Shown piece after piece: positions 45,177 through 56,389 of a stretch of DNA of 64,000 bases. The DNA is taken from positions 25,610 to 89,609 of the forward strand of contig KN880523.1 in NCBI GenBank assembly GCA_000934385.1, in the 5' to 3' direction. Source of the stretch: Cylindrobasidium torrendii FP15055 ss-10. Taxonomy: Eukaryota > Basidiomycota > Agaricomycetes > Agaricales > Physalacriaceae. Every line of letters starts with the position of its first letter. Positions within the stretch are counted from its first letter, which is position 1. The notes under the pieces are model-generated. The model had not been told where the DNA came from and did not search any database. It was given only the letters and a program-made list of their open reading frames with translations. A program made the translations under genes and the position numbers.

Positions 45177-46385
45177 ATGGTCTCCTCGAGCGCACTGTGG
45201 ACATTCATCCTTCCAGTGTTGACGACGGTCGCCGCTCAACAGGACTTCCCGTGTTCATTCGAATTGGACAACTTCGCATTCGACCTATGCCCACTCGTTC
45301 GCGGACGCAATGCAATCGCACTGAATGTTGAAGAAGATACGCCGCCGACGAAAACAACAAGCAGATATAGTATCAGCGTAGACGGTTCTTTAATCCGGGA
45401 TAGGACCTTGCCCAAGGATTTGACCGTGAGTCGCAACTCGAATTGTCCATCTTTCCTCGTTAAACAAGGATAGCTTTATAGTGTCCCGATGACACTTGGA
45501 TATGCTTGGAAGGTTAGTCGCGCATTGTACACTGCCAAAACGCGTCTAACGTTGCAAAGTGAGCAACACACGCCCAAATCGACCATCTGAGCCAGAAAGA
45601 ATCACACAAATCGTTCCCATTGCTATCGGTTCCAAGCTCGTACCAAAGGCCAAATTCGGGATCAAGAGACACGAAAGTGATGTTCATGGTACGTTATACA
45701 AAGGACATGATTGCATAGTGTTAATGTACCGACCAGCCCCATTACGAGTCATTCTTCATGGTGGAACCTATACTGGTCGTCGACAGAAGGCTCTCTTCGA
45801 ATTTGTGTGTGACCATGACGCAGAAGTACGGTCTAATCATTACTTATCTGAACTATTCTAACCATTATCATTGTAGCCTTCCTCCCCCACGTTTGCCTGG
45901 TCATTCAATGGCACCCACGCATTTGATTGGAGATCAAAGCACGCATGCGGAGAGCTTATATCTGGTACACCCACGAAGGGTGGACCAGAGACTCAACCCG
46001 ATGATCAACCTCCTCAAGATCCCGACAAAGACTCTGGTGAACTCTCGCCAACGCACCGGCCACGAGGAGTACTGTGGACGTTCCTCCTGCTGTAGGTGTA
46101 ATTGTTTCAATGCCTTCGCGTCTACTGAGCGCGTGCAGGGGTGCTATCTTCCTCTTCTTTGTGCTCCGAAAACGGTCCGCTTCCTCCATCTTGAAGTCAT
46201 TGGAACGCTCTATTACATCTGTTCGACGCCACGCGCAGATGCGATGGCAACAAGGAGGGCATGCGTCCAACAACCACTTGGAATGGACCCCCGAATATCT
46301 GGTGTTACCAGCAGATGATGAGATGCCTCTATCACCCACTATGGCCAAGGGTTTGAAGCCCTTTCATTATGGCTCTGTTGGCTAG
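45177..46385 (+). CDS. ATG27: Atg27-like type I membrane protein
   Basis: Sorting protein involved in autophagy and Golgi-endosome-vacuole traffic. The signal peptide is at the start (MVSSSALWTFILPVLTTVAA). The luminal domain is Cys-rich and MRH-like (DFPCSFELDNFAFDLCPL, CPDDTWICLE, IVPIAIGSKLVPKAKFG, VILHGGTYTGRRQKALFEF, HAFDWRSKHACG). A Pro/Asp-rich stretch and one membrane segment (VLWTFLLLV then VIVSMPS) follow. The cytosolic tail is basic and ends with PFHYGSVG, typical of Atg27 homologues. At least four short introns. Spacing of the luminal cysteines fits the family. The ATG at 45177 is the only good start before the signal peptide. Confidence 0.85.
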
Positions 46386-46897
46386 CTTTACTTTCAATCT
46401 ATTCAGGCAAATTAAACACGCTTCTCGCTGCCATAATCCTCGACAAACTCCCACGTCTTCTGGGTGGTCCCGATTTGGATGTCGAGCTATGCAGACACAT
46501 TGACGTGCCCCAAGCCATAAGGGCGCCTTATGTAGCATCCCATTGGGCGCATTCTTACCAGTTTCTCTCTGTGTACCTTCAAAGCGACCAGTTCCTGGTT
46601 GTCTAACGTCTAACCGAAGGCTGTCCATTGACGATTCGAGAACGCTAAAAATACGATATCCGCACGGAACCGTTAGGCTCGTATAAAAGCTCTTCACGAA
46701 AGACGCAATTCCTCAGTTCTTCGTGGCCAGCCACTTCCTCACTTGCTCTTCACTTTCAGCTTCGATCTGTGATCGTCCTTTCTGTCTGCACACATCCTTT
46801 ACTTGCTGCTTTTGCTCGTTCTTTGCAATTCCACACTTGCGCATTCAATCCCAGTTTTTACTATTTAGTCACATTTCCTGCGACTTCGAACTTCAAG
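46386..46897. promoter_or_regulatory. Promoter and leader of the Ser/Ala/His-rich gene
   Basis: A TATA box TATAAAA lies at 46682-46688, about 210 bp before the ATG. The stretch after it is strongly pyrimidine-rich (46720-46790), as is common in leaders of highly expressed fungal genes. The left part is the 3' flank of ATG27. Confidence 0.55.
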
Positions 46898-47747
46898 ATG
46901 CGTTTCTCTACCGTGTTCAGCCTCGTCTTTGTTGCGGCAGGCGTGCTTTCTGCCCCATACGTGCGTTTGCGTTCATTTCACTTGGGTTTGTTCTAATATC
47001 TTGCTGTAGTATCGCCGTGCTGACAGCAGCAGTGCTGCTATCTCGAGTGCTGCCACTGATGTATGCGCATTCTCCTCATCCGTTTCCTCAATCTGATTGT
47101 TCACAGTCCGCATCCGCCGCTGCGTCCAGCAGTGACATTGCTTCATCTGTGACCGCCAGTGTGTCTGCCTCTGCAGCAGTAAGCCGAACGTAATTCGTCC
47201 AACTCAGTGGCTGATGCACATCTAGTCTGCGTCCGCGTCCGCGTCTGGAAACTCGACGTCGACTTCAACGAAGAAGCACCACCACCATCATCATCATCAT
47301 CACGGCCACGGAAACTCGGTGAGCAGACCCCCTTGCACATACCCTGTTGAGCCATGCTCATTTTCCACCAGACTGCTTCTGCCACTGATAGCGCTGCGGC
47401 ATCTGCATCTGTCACCGCCAGCGTCTCTGCCTCTGCCACGGATAGTGCTGCCACGTCTGCTTCGGCTGCAGCGTCGTCTAGCGCATCCGCATCTGCCTCA
47501 GCATCCGCCTCGGATTCCGCTGCCAGCAGTGCTGCCACTGACTCTAGCGCATCAGGATCGGCTGCCACTACTGCCAGTGGTGCGGCCTCTACCGGTGCTG
47601 CCAAGAAGGAAAAGATCCATGACCGCAAGTTGAAGTGAGTCATTGGTTACAACGCTGCTTCCCGTATACTGATTGCATTCCTTCAGCCGTATTGGACGCC
47701 GTGGCCTTGTTCAACGCTTGGTTTTCAGTGATGAGGTTGAACAGTAG
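46898..47747 (+). CDS. Secreted Ser/Ala-rich protein with a nine-histidine run
   Basis: Unrecognised, low-complexity secreted protein. Six exons (46898-46960, 47010-47060, 47107-47178, 47226-47318, 47372-47634, 47687-47747) join to 200 codons plus stop. The signal peptide is MRFSTVFSLVFVAAGVLSAP. A dibasic YRRAD site follows, a possible Kex2 cut. Exons 2-5 encode Ser/Ala/Thr repeats such as SVTASVSASAA (exon 3) and SVTASVSASAT (exon 5). Exon 4 ends with KK, nine His and GHGNS. The C-terminus is charged (KKEKIHDRKLNRIGRRG). Exons 2, 3 and 4 begin and end between codons. The composition suggests a heavily O-glycosylated wall-associated or metal-binding protein; this is inference. Confidence 0.75.
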
Positions 47748-48308
47748 TTTTTGGGAATTTTATTTGTGGACAATGCTTGTTGATAGCGGATGTTGTGCAG
47801 TACTGTTCATTCTGATTTCTGTAGGTCGGTGTAGTTGTACCCTGAAGAACTCACTTCTGTGTTACGTGTCTGCTCCGGGAACAAGCTTCGAGGCTCGAGA
47901 GTGGACAGAGATGTCTCTCGATCGTCACGTGGTAAACAATGAAGTGACACGATCACTGTTAAGCCGAGTTCGCAATGGCAATTTTCAACCTGCAAGTGCA
48001 TCGGAAGGTGCAGAAACACATTCTTGTATTTTTGGGGTGAACCCGTTCAAGCAGTGAGCGGGGGCTCCTCTCAAACAATAAAAAGAAGCTACTCGAACAT
48101 TGGTGATCTGACCGGGTGACTCTGGGGTGACTTCAGGATGGGCTCGAATGTTCGATCCAGAGACAGGCGGATTCCAGTAGCTTCAGCACGCACACTGACG
48201 TGTATGTCTTGCGATGGTATATAAGGCTAGACATTGGACGCATTCCTCAATATCCCACTCACTTACACAACGCTGTACTCACACTCAAACTCACAACAAC
48301 ACCAAACC
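47748..48308. promoter_or_regulatory. Promoter region of HSP20 with TATA box and heat-shock elements
   Basis: TATATAAG lies at 48218-48225, 84 bp before the HSP20 ATG. GAATGTTC at 48146-48153 is a perfect inverted nGAAnnTTCn pair, followed by weaker TCCAG and AGA units in step. Another GAA occurs near 48095. The left part is the 3' flank of the Ser/Ala/His-rich gene. Confidence 0.55.
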
Positions 48309-48912
48309 ATGTCTATCTCCCGCCAACTCTTAAACGAGTTCCGTCCTTTCTTCCGCATGTTCGACGAATCGTTCGCGCGCTCCCCCGCGTTCATGCGCGG
48401 GCCATTCGACGAGGCGTTCTTTGGCCCCAGCATTGCAGGCGGGCAGAACCAGCGCTTTTCTCGCCCAGCGGTTGACCTGAGCGAGGAGGGCAACAAGTAC
48501 ATCGTCGAGGCGGATCTTCCTGGTGTGGCTAAAGAGAATATCGATGTTTCCATTGGCGACGGTGGACGCAGTGTCACAATTGAAGGAAAGGTCACCACGC
48601 GCTCTCCTCCAGCCGATGTTCAGGGTGTGTCTTTCAGCTCATTTTGCGCATAAAGCATACTGATTTGAAATCATAGCTGATTCTGGCACTACGGCGCAGA
48701 CGGGCGAAGTAGTCACAAGCAATGCCACGAACGCGAATCAACAACTGTCCACCGAACGCCAGTTTGTGAGCAACGCTATGTTCTCGCGGACTGTGTGGCT
48801 TCCCAAAACCGTCGATGCCGCTGGAGTGACGGCTGAACTCAAGGACGGCGTGCTCACAGTGTCCATCCCTAAAACGGAGGATAAAGAGCGCGTCAAGATT
48901 ACAGTTGCTTGA
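48309..48912 (+). CDS. Small heat-shock protein, Hsp20 / alpha-crystallin family
   Basis: ATP-independent chaperone that holds unfolding proteins, cytosolic. Two exons (48309-48624, 48677-48912) join to 183 codons plus stop. The N-terminal arm is Phe-rich (LLNEFRPFFRMFDESFARSP). The alpha-crystallin domain starts at about residue 53 (RPAVDLSEEGNKYIVEADLP). It includes GVAKENIDVSI, then an insertion rich in Thr, Asn and Gln (about residues 105-130), then RTVWLPKTVDAAGVTAELKD, the conserved GVLTVSIPK and the end RVKITVA. The insertion in the middle of the domain is common in fungal Hsp20 proteins. Heat-shock elements and a TATA box lie upstream. Confidence 0.92.
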
Positions 48913-49081
48913 AAAGGGTCAATAATATGTACAAAGATTTCTCTAGTCAACTCAATCACACTGTATTACTTACTGTTTTGGGGCTGCAATGTACAAACAC
49001 TGTTCTGTCAAATGTATTTCGCGTGGGTGCATCACGAATGCGCGCGCGCAAAGCAAGCGATTTAAGCGACATATCGAATTG

Positions 49082-50437
49082 TTATGAAGTTTCTGAGCCA
49101 TTTGCTAATGACGGTGTAACATCATCCATGGGGCTATCTTGCCTTGACTGCATCGACTCTGTGGGTGTCTGTGCAGCCGTCGTTGGTGGTTCCGTCGTCG
49201 GTCCAGAAGAGCCTGTTGGCGTCGCATCCACAGGTGGAATGTTTGCATGTCCAGTCAGCGCCGATGTGGGGATTGTGACTCCTGGGACCATGTAGCCGCT
49301 ATGCTCAAGCGCTGCAAGTAGTTGCGGTGTGGCCTGGACACTAGCCGAGAGCTCGGGAACTCGGTCTCGCAACAGGGCCTCCAGCGCGGCCAAACGAGGG
49401 TCGGATTCGGTGGGAGGGGTCCCTGCGGCTGGCATTGACGGCGGCGGAGGAGTATCATGGGGGTAAACATTTCCAGTCGGGGTCGTGGGATACGTCGTCC
49501 GTAATGTGGGTACCGGCGGAGGGGGGGCAGTGGCATACACATTTTGCCACTGTGCCCCAGGTGGCGGAGGGGGAGAAGGTGCATAGCCATTCGACTGGCC
49601 GTTGGATCTCCCTTTCGAACTTGACGCCCTGCTGCTCGTGTCATCGCTTCCAGCACGAATCTTTGAGATGTTATTGGCAATTGGTGCCGCCCGGGGAGGT
49701 GCTCGATAGACAGAGAGCTGGGGTTCGTCGGCTTCGAACACATAGGCTTCTACCTTTTCACGAAGGGCGAGTGCCTCTTCGAGAGAAATTGGTGTTGGGA
49801 TGAAGTCTGCGGCAAGGCGTTAAGTATGGAAGGGCGATGAGGTAGGTCGCACCTTCTAAAAATCTGAACTCTTGCTGTTGCATAGTGGATGAAGCTGTGA
49901 GATATGAGTGGGATCCATGGGCAGAAACAATTGTTAGACAAACCCAGGTCATCATATTGAACTTCACTTCTCGCAGCAGTTCCAGCGCGTTGGACTCCAC
50001 TGAGGGTCAGTCTTTTGATGAACTCTTCCTGGGAATGTGTTAGGCGGTGGGTGCGCTGTACTATATACCGTACATACAGTGGCTACAGTTATCACATACA
50101 GCGCCTCTCTGGAGACCTGTAGCGATGCAGTTCCTATAAGATCAACGTAAGGACACTGAAATGCGAAAATGCATCATAGTACTAACGAACCTTCTGCGGC
50201 AATCATGGCTTCAATGTGCTCGAGGGGGAACACACTCGATCCTAGTTTTCGCACCAGTGGTGTTATGTCCTCCTCCTCTTCTGGTGGTGGCTCGCTGTCC
50301 GAGGCCGGTACGCCGTCGCCCGGCTCAGAGGCGAGCTCGTCAATCTCAGGCTCGTTGTCGTGTTCAGGCTCAGAGTCGACTGCCATGGACGCGTCTAGTG
50401 TGAGCAGAGTGGGCTGGTTTTCTTCCTGGACGGACAT
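49082..50437 (-). CDS. Histone-fold protein (NF-Y/CHRAC-like)
   Basis: Small nuclear histone-fold protein resembling CHRAC/Pol-epsilon-type subunits such as Dls1/Dpb3. The N-terminus is acidic. The fold is built from VRKLGSSVFPLEHIEAMIAA, then TASLQVSREALYVITVAT and EEFIKRLTLSGVQRAG, with EVQYDDLG after that, all joined by short introns (near 50137-50193 and 50030-50078). FIPTPISLEEAL follows. The long C-terminus is rich in Pro, Ala and Thr (about 220 residues) and is probably disordered. Start choices: MSVQEENQPT (50437), MATCVITRLP (50515) or MSHYMATC (50527); all are in frame. The last overlaps the start of the divergent oxygenase gene, so 50437 is preferred. Exact partner complex is not determined. 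Confidence 0.75.
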
Positions 50438-50525
50438 GGCCAGCGGAGCAGAGGAAAGTGGTGGTTGATCTAGAGGAAGCGCGTTCGGCAAACGCGTGAT
50501 CACGCATGTGGCCATATAATGTGAC

Positions 50526-51841
50526 ATGTCAACTCTGCCTCAACTCCCCATCATCGATATCTCTCCATATCTCTCCAACGCGCCGGACAGCGTCGCGCGT
50601 CGTAAAGATGTGGCCAATGCACTGCACTCTGCCTGTACCGACTTTGGCTTCTTCTATCTTAACCTTGCGGGCTTCATCGATCCTAGCACCCCGGATGGAT
50701 TAGCTGCGCTAGCACGCGAGTTCTTCCATCTCCCACAAGAGGAGAAGGACAAGATTTCTCTCAGCAACCAGGACTACGCTAGAGGTGCGTGCGCATACGT
50801 TGTTACCACATTACAATCTAACACTTATCAAGGGTACCAGAAACTCAGGGAGAATGTCACCAACGGCAAGGCAGACAATCACGAAGGCATCGACTTTTAC
50901 AGGCCTGTGGAAGCGCCAGACAAGTCGAAGCCGTTATGGGGCGAGAACCAATGGCCAGAGAAACCGACTGCCTTCAAGGCCGAGTTCGAAGATTGGATAT
51001 CCAAGATGAAAGAGCTTGGGTTGATTGTCATGAAAGCGTATGTTGGCCACCTCTGTTTGTCTTCATGTGTTTCTGACGATGATCAGCATGGCTGACGGGC
51101 TAGGTGTAACCGAGGATGAGTGGGAGAAGCTTCGGAACCAGGTGGACGATAGCTTCTGGGTATTGCGAGCTATAGGTGTGTGCATAAATTACCGACCTGA
51201 TTCTCACACTGAGGTATAATCGAGGATATCCTCCCCTTCCAGATGACCATGATGGTATTTCGTGTGGCTCTCATAAGGATTACGGTTGCCTTACGTGCGT
51301 TCCCAATCCCGGCATGAATATCCAAGTAACAAGCTTCCTTAGCTTCCTATACGCCGACCCAACACCCTCTGCACTGCAAGTCTTTCTCAATCGCAATCTC
51401 ACCCCTGAACAAGGCGTGAAGAAGGGCGTATGGATCAATGCCGACCCAATCCCAGGTTGCGTTGTGTGCAACATTGGCGAAAGTATGTTCTCCAGCAACA
51501 ACACTCCCGAGTCGCGCACATCTGATCTCCTATCCATAGTGTGGGAAATCTGGTCGAATGGTCTCTACAAATCGACACTTCATCGTGTCATACATCGAGG
51601 AGCCAACTACCGTGTCTCGTAAGCAAACACCACTGTCACAATTCAACATGGTCTAACCTCGAATAGCATACCGTTTTTCTTCGAACCGAACTTCACCGCA
51701 GATGTTCGGCCTTTGGACGCTGCCCTTCGTCGCCAGAAAGGACAGGCAAACGCAAAGGTATATGAGCCACAGGTGTATGGGGAATTCTTGATGAAGAAGG
51801 TTGGTAGCAATTTCGCTGGAGGCAAGAAAGATCGCTACTAG
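50526..51841 (+). CDS. 2-oxoglutarate/Fe(II)-dependent oxygenase, IPNS-like
   Basis: Non-haem iron oxygenase of the isopenicillin N synthase-like group. The N-terminal DIOX_N region has LPIIDISPYLSN, ACTDFGFFYL and FFHLPQEEKDKIS. Next come GYQKLRENVTNG and GIDFYRPVEAPD. The catalytic domain has CGSHKDYGCLT (iron ligands His and Asp), FLNRNLTPEQGV, VCNIGE, STLHRVIHRG (third iron ligand His) and YRVS (2-oxoglutarate-binding Arg and Ser). FFFEPNF follows. It ends at TAG 51839-51841 (GGKKDRY). About six introns. Substrate unknown; fungal homologues act in secondary metabolism or on small molecules. Start MSTLPQL at 50526 overlaps the minus-strand ATG at 50525-50527. Confidence 0.88.
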
Positions 51842-52056
51842 GCGAATTTAAAGTTGTGGAATATGTATCTCAGTGTATGTAGCAGTAAACCGAATTGACC
51901 GTGTATTATTCATGCAATACTGACGAAGCAATCTCTGGGATTGGTGTCGAGTTGCTGCTTGCCGTTTGCTGCAGATCAGTCTGTACATGGTCATCTGTTA
52001 GCGAATGGGCATTGCGAATAATTTACAAGCAGTTTCTTCAGATATGTTTCTACGCT

Positions 52057-53538
52057 CTACGACAAGGAAGCACCGACAAAGTTGGGCGCGACGCAGATAC
52101 CACTCTCTGTGCGAATTTTATGCACTGTCTTTGTCTCCGGGTTCACCCAAGCCGCCTCCTTGGTGTCCAGTGTCGTGAATCCTATCGCACCATAGCATTA
52201 TCAGTAGGGCATAGGATCTTTGACGAATAGACGCACCAGGCTGGATTGTTTCGAAGATCTTCTTCTTTGGATTGAGCTGTGAGACCGCCTGGCCGCCTAT
52301 ATTCCCCTGTGAGCCCCGTGTGTTTGGTCAAAATGGGTACGTACTTTCGAAACCTTCAAAGTAGACACGGTCTCCGACCTTGGATCCTGGTGGAGGGGCA
52401 ATAAGCTCAACTCCACCGTCTTTGCCATCTGGAGACGTCGCTGCGAGGACCATGGCGAAGCTCTTTATCCCACGCATCGCTGCTGGCTTCAAATTGCACT
52501 GTAGCGTATATGAGAACGGATTCTATGGTAGGCACGCCGTTTGGACGTACGACAGCAACAAGATATTTGTCTTGCATCTCCTCGATTGGGATGTACTTGA
52601 CAAGTCCGGATACGACGGTTCGAGGACCTGTCTCCTCGCCCAGGTCAATCTGTTCGACATACAAACTGTCGGCATCAGGGTGCTTCTTCACTGTCATCCC
52701 TGTCAGCATTAAGCAGAGCTATTCGACGCATCACGCACCTTCAACGATCTTTCCAACGCGAAGGTCAATCATGGAAGGGACTGGGGGACCAGCGTCCTCT
52801 GCAGGTGCAGCCTGCTTTCCACCCTTTCCACCACCCTCCGCACCGTCCTTCTTTTTCTCCTTCTTCTCCTTCTTTTGAGTCTTCAGTGGCTTTTCGTTGG
52901 ATTCAGCTGGAGCAGGCTCGCTAGCAGATGCCTTGGTAGCGGTCTCTGCAGCGGCGGGTGCTGCTGGTGCGCTTCCAGTGGCTTTGGGTTCCTTCTTCTT
53001 TTTGGCTGGCTCAGCCGCGCGCGGTAGTACCGGTGCATTAGCCAGGTCCAAGGTCACGACAGGGAAAGATGCGAGTTTATCTGCAGACGTCCGTACAACG
53101 GGCAGAGACTGGATATGGTCGAAGTAGCGCGTAAGAGCGGGAGTGCTGAAGTATTGTGTAGACGAAAGCTGGGCCTTCAATACGATGAGTAGATGTATAA
53201 ATTGTCACTTGACGGACGTACATATGATGGATGCAGGGAGCCGTAGAGGGCGATATCTGCTGCCGTAGAGTAGTTGCTGACAAGGTATGTCTTCGAAATA
53301 AGGTCGGCGTCTAGTGACTTCCTCGGATTTGAGTATCATTGACTGTGCTGGAGAGAAATCCAACCTTGAAGTTGTGCGCCTTGACTAGGTCCCCGGCGCC
53401 AACCTTCTCCAGCCACCCACTGACGGAAGCCTTGTCCGCGTCGTTCTTTCCGACCAGCGTCGGGTCATTTTCGATGGTGGCTGAGACGAGGTCGCGAACT
53501 GGGCCCGCAAGCTTAGAGAGAGATGCTGGTGCAGCCAT
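52057..53538 (-). CDS. ARC1: tRNA-binding cofactor Arc1 / AIMP1-like (EMAP II domain)
   Basis: Cofactor that binds tRNA and aminoacyl-tRNA synthetases. The N-terminal part is a GST-like helical domain ([56 protein letters not shown]). A Lys/Ala/Glu-rich linker follows ([30 protein letters not shown]). The C-terminal EMAP II/OB-fold has [61 protein letters not shown] and [13 protein letters not shown], and ends at TAG 52057-52059 (NFVGASLS). Preferred start [10 protein letters not shown] at 53538. An in-frame ATG at 53601 adds MSLVTRLARFHRLLPGSWLS, which looks like a mitochondrial presequence. Confidence 0.9.
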
Positions 53539-53601
53539 AGTAGAGAGCCAGGATCCAGGTAACAATCGATGGAATCGCGCGAGTCGAGTCACGAGAGACA
53601 T

Positions 53602-54014
53602 TTCGAAGAAAGACTGACCCTGAACTCGCGTGGCGACGACCAGATCACACCGCTCAGCGGCGAGCACAGTTCCAGCATGGATTCGAGCGCATATACACGC
53701 AAATGTGCAAGCATTGCAACGTTTCCTGTGGCTTTCTAAAGAACTTGGGTTCCTTTCTCGTCGTTTGATCGTGGCGCACGCCAATTGGTAAGCATTACCC
53801 ACTTTGGACTGGTTGAAGTCAAAGGTGATAACCGTTGGGTCGCGCCTTCTTATGAGGCCTCTGACATTAGCTGCTCCTGTAGTGGGTCAAAGTACCTCCA
53901 ATGCGCATGATTAACCGCAATACCACTTGTCCGTCACTGTCAGAGCATTGTGTTTCTATTACTTCAAGCGTAAAGAAAATATCATATTTCAGCCATCAAA
54001 TAAAGTATAACCTC
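53602..54014. other. Gap between ARC1 promoter and GH88/105 3' end
   Basis: A 413-bp gap. It holds the ARC1 promoter and the 3' flank of the hydrolase gene. No gene seen. Confidence 0.5.
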
Positions 54015-55274
54015 CTACTCTACAATGTCCCGTGTGATGCGCGACCTCTTGTAAGAGACTTCGCCCTCGTATACGCATTTCCCTGCGTTGATACAATCCC
54101 TCCACGCTGCATACATCATAACCACGAACGCGTTTCCTTCTGGGCTTCCAGCAGTATACGGCTCTGTCGAGAACCAGTTGAGGGGGTCTACCGTTGGCGT
54201 TACAACACCAGTCGCCGTAACATGCGCATGGCCTGCAGAATCCGTCTTTCCAAGAGTATTCCTGATTCCATCCGCGAACGCAAGGTAGGATTCGCCGAAG
54301 ACGTCGGGCTGTAGAACAGCCATGCGATATACAACATTCGCAACCATCGCTGAGCCAGAAAGCTCGGGATAGATACGTCCTGCCTCGATGGTGCCGTCAG
54401 TGTCCATGTAATTGAGGACCATGCCATCCTCCAACTCGGTAGCCATCACCCCATCGACAATCTCTTTTATCCAACCTGTGATGTCCGCGATAGCCTGGTC
54501 TTTCCAATCGGCGAATTGTGCCACGGGTGCCTTCTGAATCGTAGCCAAAATGCGCGTCATCCCGCCTATCGCCCAGCCATTCCCAGTGGCCCAGAGGCCT
54601 GGTTCCTGCGACTGAGGGCCAATAATGTGTCGCCAAAGACCGTGTCCACTCTCATTGATCAGGACTTCGCGCTGAAGCTCGATTTGCTTGTAGGAATCGT
54701 ACAGCAGAGTGGCATTGAAGGTGTCCGCTGCATAATATGCGAGGAGAGGAGGCGCCATGTACATGAAATCTGCCCTATGAACTTATGAGCGGGCTTGGCT
54801 GAGGAAAAGCACACATGCATACCATAGCTCTGCAACATCCGCCCGCTGGCTGATGGCACCATTTTCCCACCGCGGCGCTGACTGTACAAGATAGTCGACT
54901 GTATCGACCACTGCGTCGCCATATGTGCTATCAGTCTTTCCGATGAGCCACGCAATGACTCCCAAGCTGGCAGGGTCTCCAGTTGCGCCAGCCCCGTCGC
55001 TGAGTGCATTGGGTGCTTCCCCGCCCAACACAATCCATTCTTTTCCAAATTTCATGGCTGGTACGCTGTCGTCCGACCAGAGGATAGGAGCGGGAAAAGG
55101 AACGGCCCCGAAAACAGAGTTTTGAGGGTTGTAGAGTTCGAGGAGCGCCATTGTCGCGGCCCCGTATTCCCAAGAGTGAGAGGGAAGATGAATGGACGTG
55201 TTGACAACAGCCTGGATGTCGAAGCCAGGATTGTACGGGAGGGCAAACGGGAATAGGTAGTTGTCAACGGACAT
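54015..55274 (-). CDS. Six-hairpin glycoside hydrolase, GH88/GH105 type
   Basis: Probable unsaturated glucuronyl or rhamnogalacturonyl hydrolase with an (alpha/alpha)6 barrel, taking part in breakdown of plant or wall polysaccharides. Two exons flank an intron near 54772-54823. Motifs: LPSHSWEYGAATMALLELYN, RWENGAISQRADVAELW (candidate catalytic Asp), ADFMYMAPPLLAYYA, GLWRHIIG, GLWATGNGWAIGGM, YPELSGSAMVANVVYRM and PYTAGSPEGNAFVVMMYAAW. These are the Trp/Gly/His signatures of the family. The ATG at 55272-55274 (MSVDNYLFPFALPYN) has no signal peptide. A CTAG just upstream hints that a first exon with a signal peptide may be missing, but I found no suitable ATG there. Confidence 0.8.
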
Positions 55275-55579
55275 TGCGAAATCTAGAAAGGGAAGAAGAA
55301 TGTATCAGATGGAAGGAGTGTCAGTCGAGGTGCGACTATGGGAACAACGTAGCGAGAATCAATCCCTTATATATGAGGGCTGATATAAACATCCGCAAGC
55401 TACGAACCAATGCTGTGACGGGTTTCATGAATCGTCGAGGCACTGGTGGTATACCGGAGTTGTCAGGGCACATAGCAGCTTGTGCTAACATTCTCGCACT
55501 CCGACACAAGAAGCAAAACGGGAGTGCGGATCAACGCCTTTAGGGTTATGTTGGGCGTTGGGTGCAATCCTTCATTCGA
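55275..55579. promoter_or_regulatory. GH88/105 promoter with TATA box; cyclophilin 3' flank
   Basis: TATATAAG on the minus strand at 55366-55373 lies about 92 bp before the hydrolase ATG. The rest is the 3' flank of the cyclophilin gene. Confidence 0.55.
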
Positions 55580-56389
55580 TTATGATGCTAAATCCTCAAC
55601 ACGAGCTTTATGTATCTTCACGTCTTCTTTGGGCCTGTTGATGGCATTGAGTGGTGGCGGAATGGAGATTGGCAGTCACGCACCTATCCTGAGGGTCCGT
55701 AGCAACTGACCCCAGCCTTTGTACAACACGCATGCCGTTCAAGACGCGCCCGAAGATAGTATGCTTCTTGTCCAGGAACGGTGTTGGCGCCAGTGTAATG
55801 AAGAATTGGGAGCCTGGGTGGATTCAGTGTGGGTTTGCATCCATAGGCAGGATCCCGCATTGGCGGTAGCGCGCACCGTTCGTGTTTGGCCCTGAGTTAG
55901 CCATGGCAAGAATGCCTGCACCAGTAAACCGCAATTCAGGAGATATTTCGTCTTCGCTGGAGAAGAACAGGTCACGCTGTATCAACAAGACGCGAACGCG
56001 GTAACTCACAATTTTTGGCCATAGATGCTTGTTCCTCCTCGTCCAGTACCTGTCGGATCACCGCCCTGTATCATGAAGTCCTGGAGCAGGTATGTTCAGG
56101 ACGGACTTGGCCCTACGCGTCTTTACGCGACGTACGGCGATGATGCGGTGGAAAACGACGCCATTGTAATATCCTCTTTTTGCGAGCTCCTTGAAGTTGG
56201 CGGTAGTCTAGGTGGATGCGTTAATCATTGTCAGTCCAAACGAATACATGCATGCGAACCTTGGGCGCGTGTTGTGTGTATAATTCCAGTTTGATTTCAC
56301 CTCCAATCTCGTTCAATGCGATTTCGTGAAGCATTAGCGCAGTGCCCACCCAAACTAGTCTCGAGGATAACTATTTCTGATGTGGCCAT
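55580..56389 (-). CDS. Cyclophilin peptidyl-prolyl isomerase, PPIL1-like
   Basis: Prolyl cis-trans isomerase; PPIL1-type cyclophilins are spliceosome-associated. Seven exons (56389-56350, 56300-56260, 56207-56136, 56080-56010, 55956-55877, 55813-55684, 55634-55580) join to 162 codons plus stop. Motifs: [27 protein letters not shown] (catalytic-loop Arg), [16 protein letters not shown] (Gln, Gly), [39 protein letters not shown] (substrate-pocket Phe and His) and RVLNGMRVV. The single-domain length and the near-complete pocket fit an active enzyme. The start is 64 bp from the divergent DTD1 start. Confidence 0.95.

Noticed and set aside
49255..49743. Minus-strand frame of 162 codons overlapping the histone-fold gene
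   Set aside because: Shadow frame of the Pro/Ala-rich tail of that gene, with no motifs of its own.
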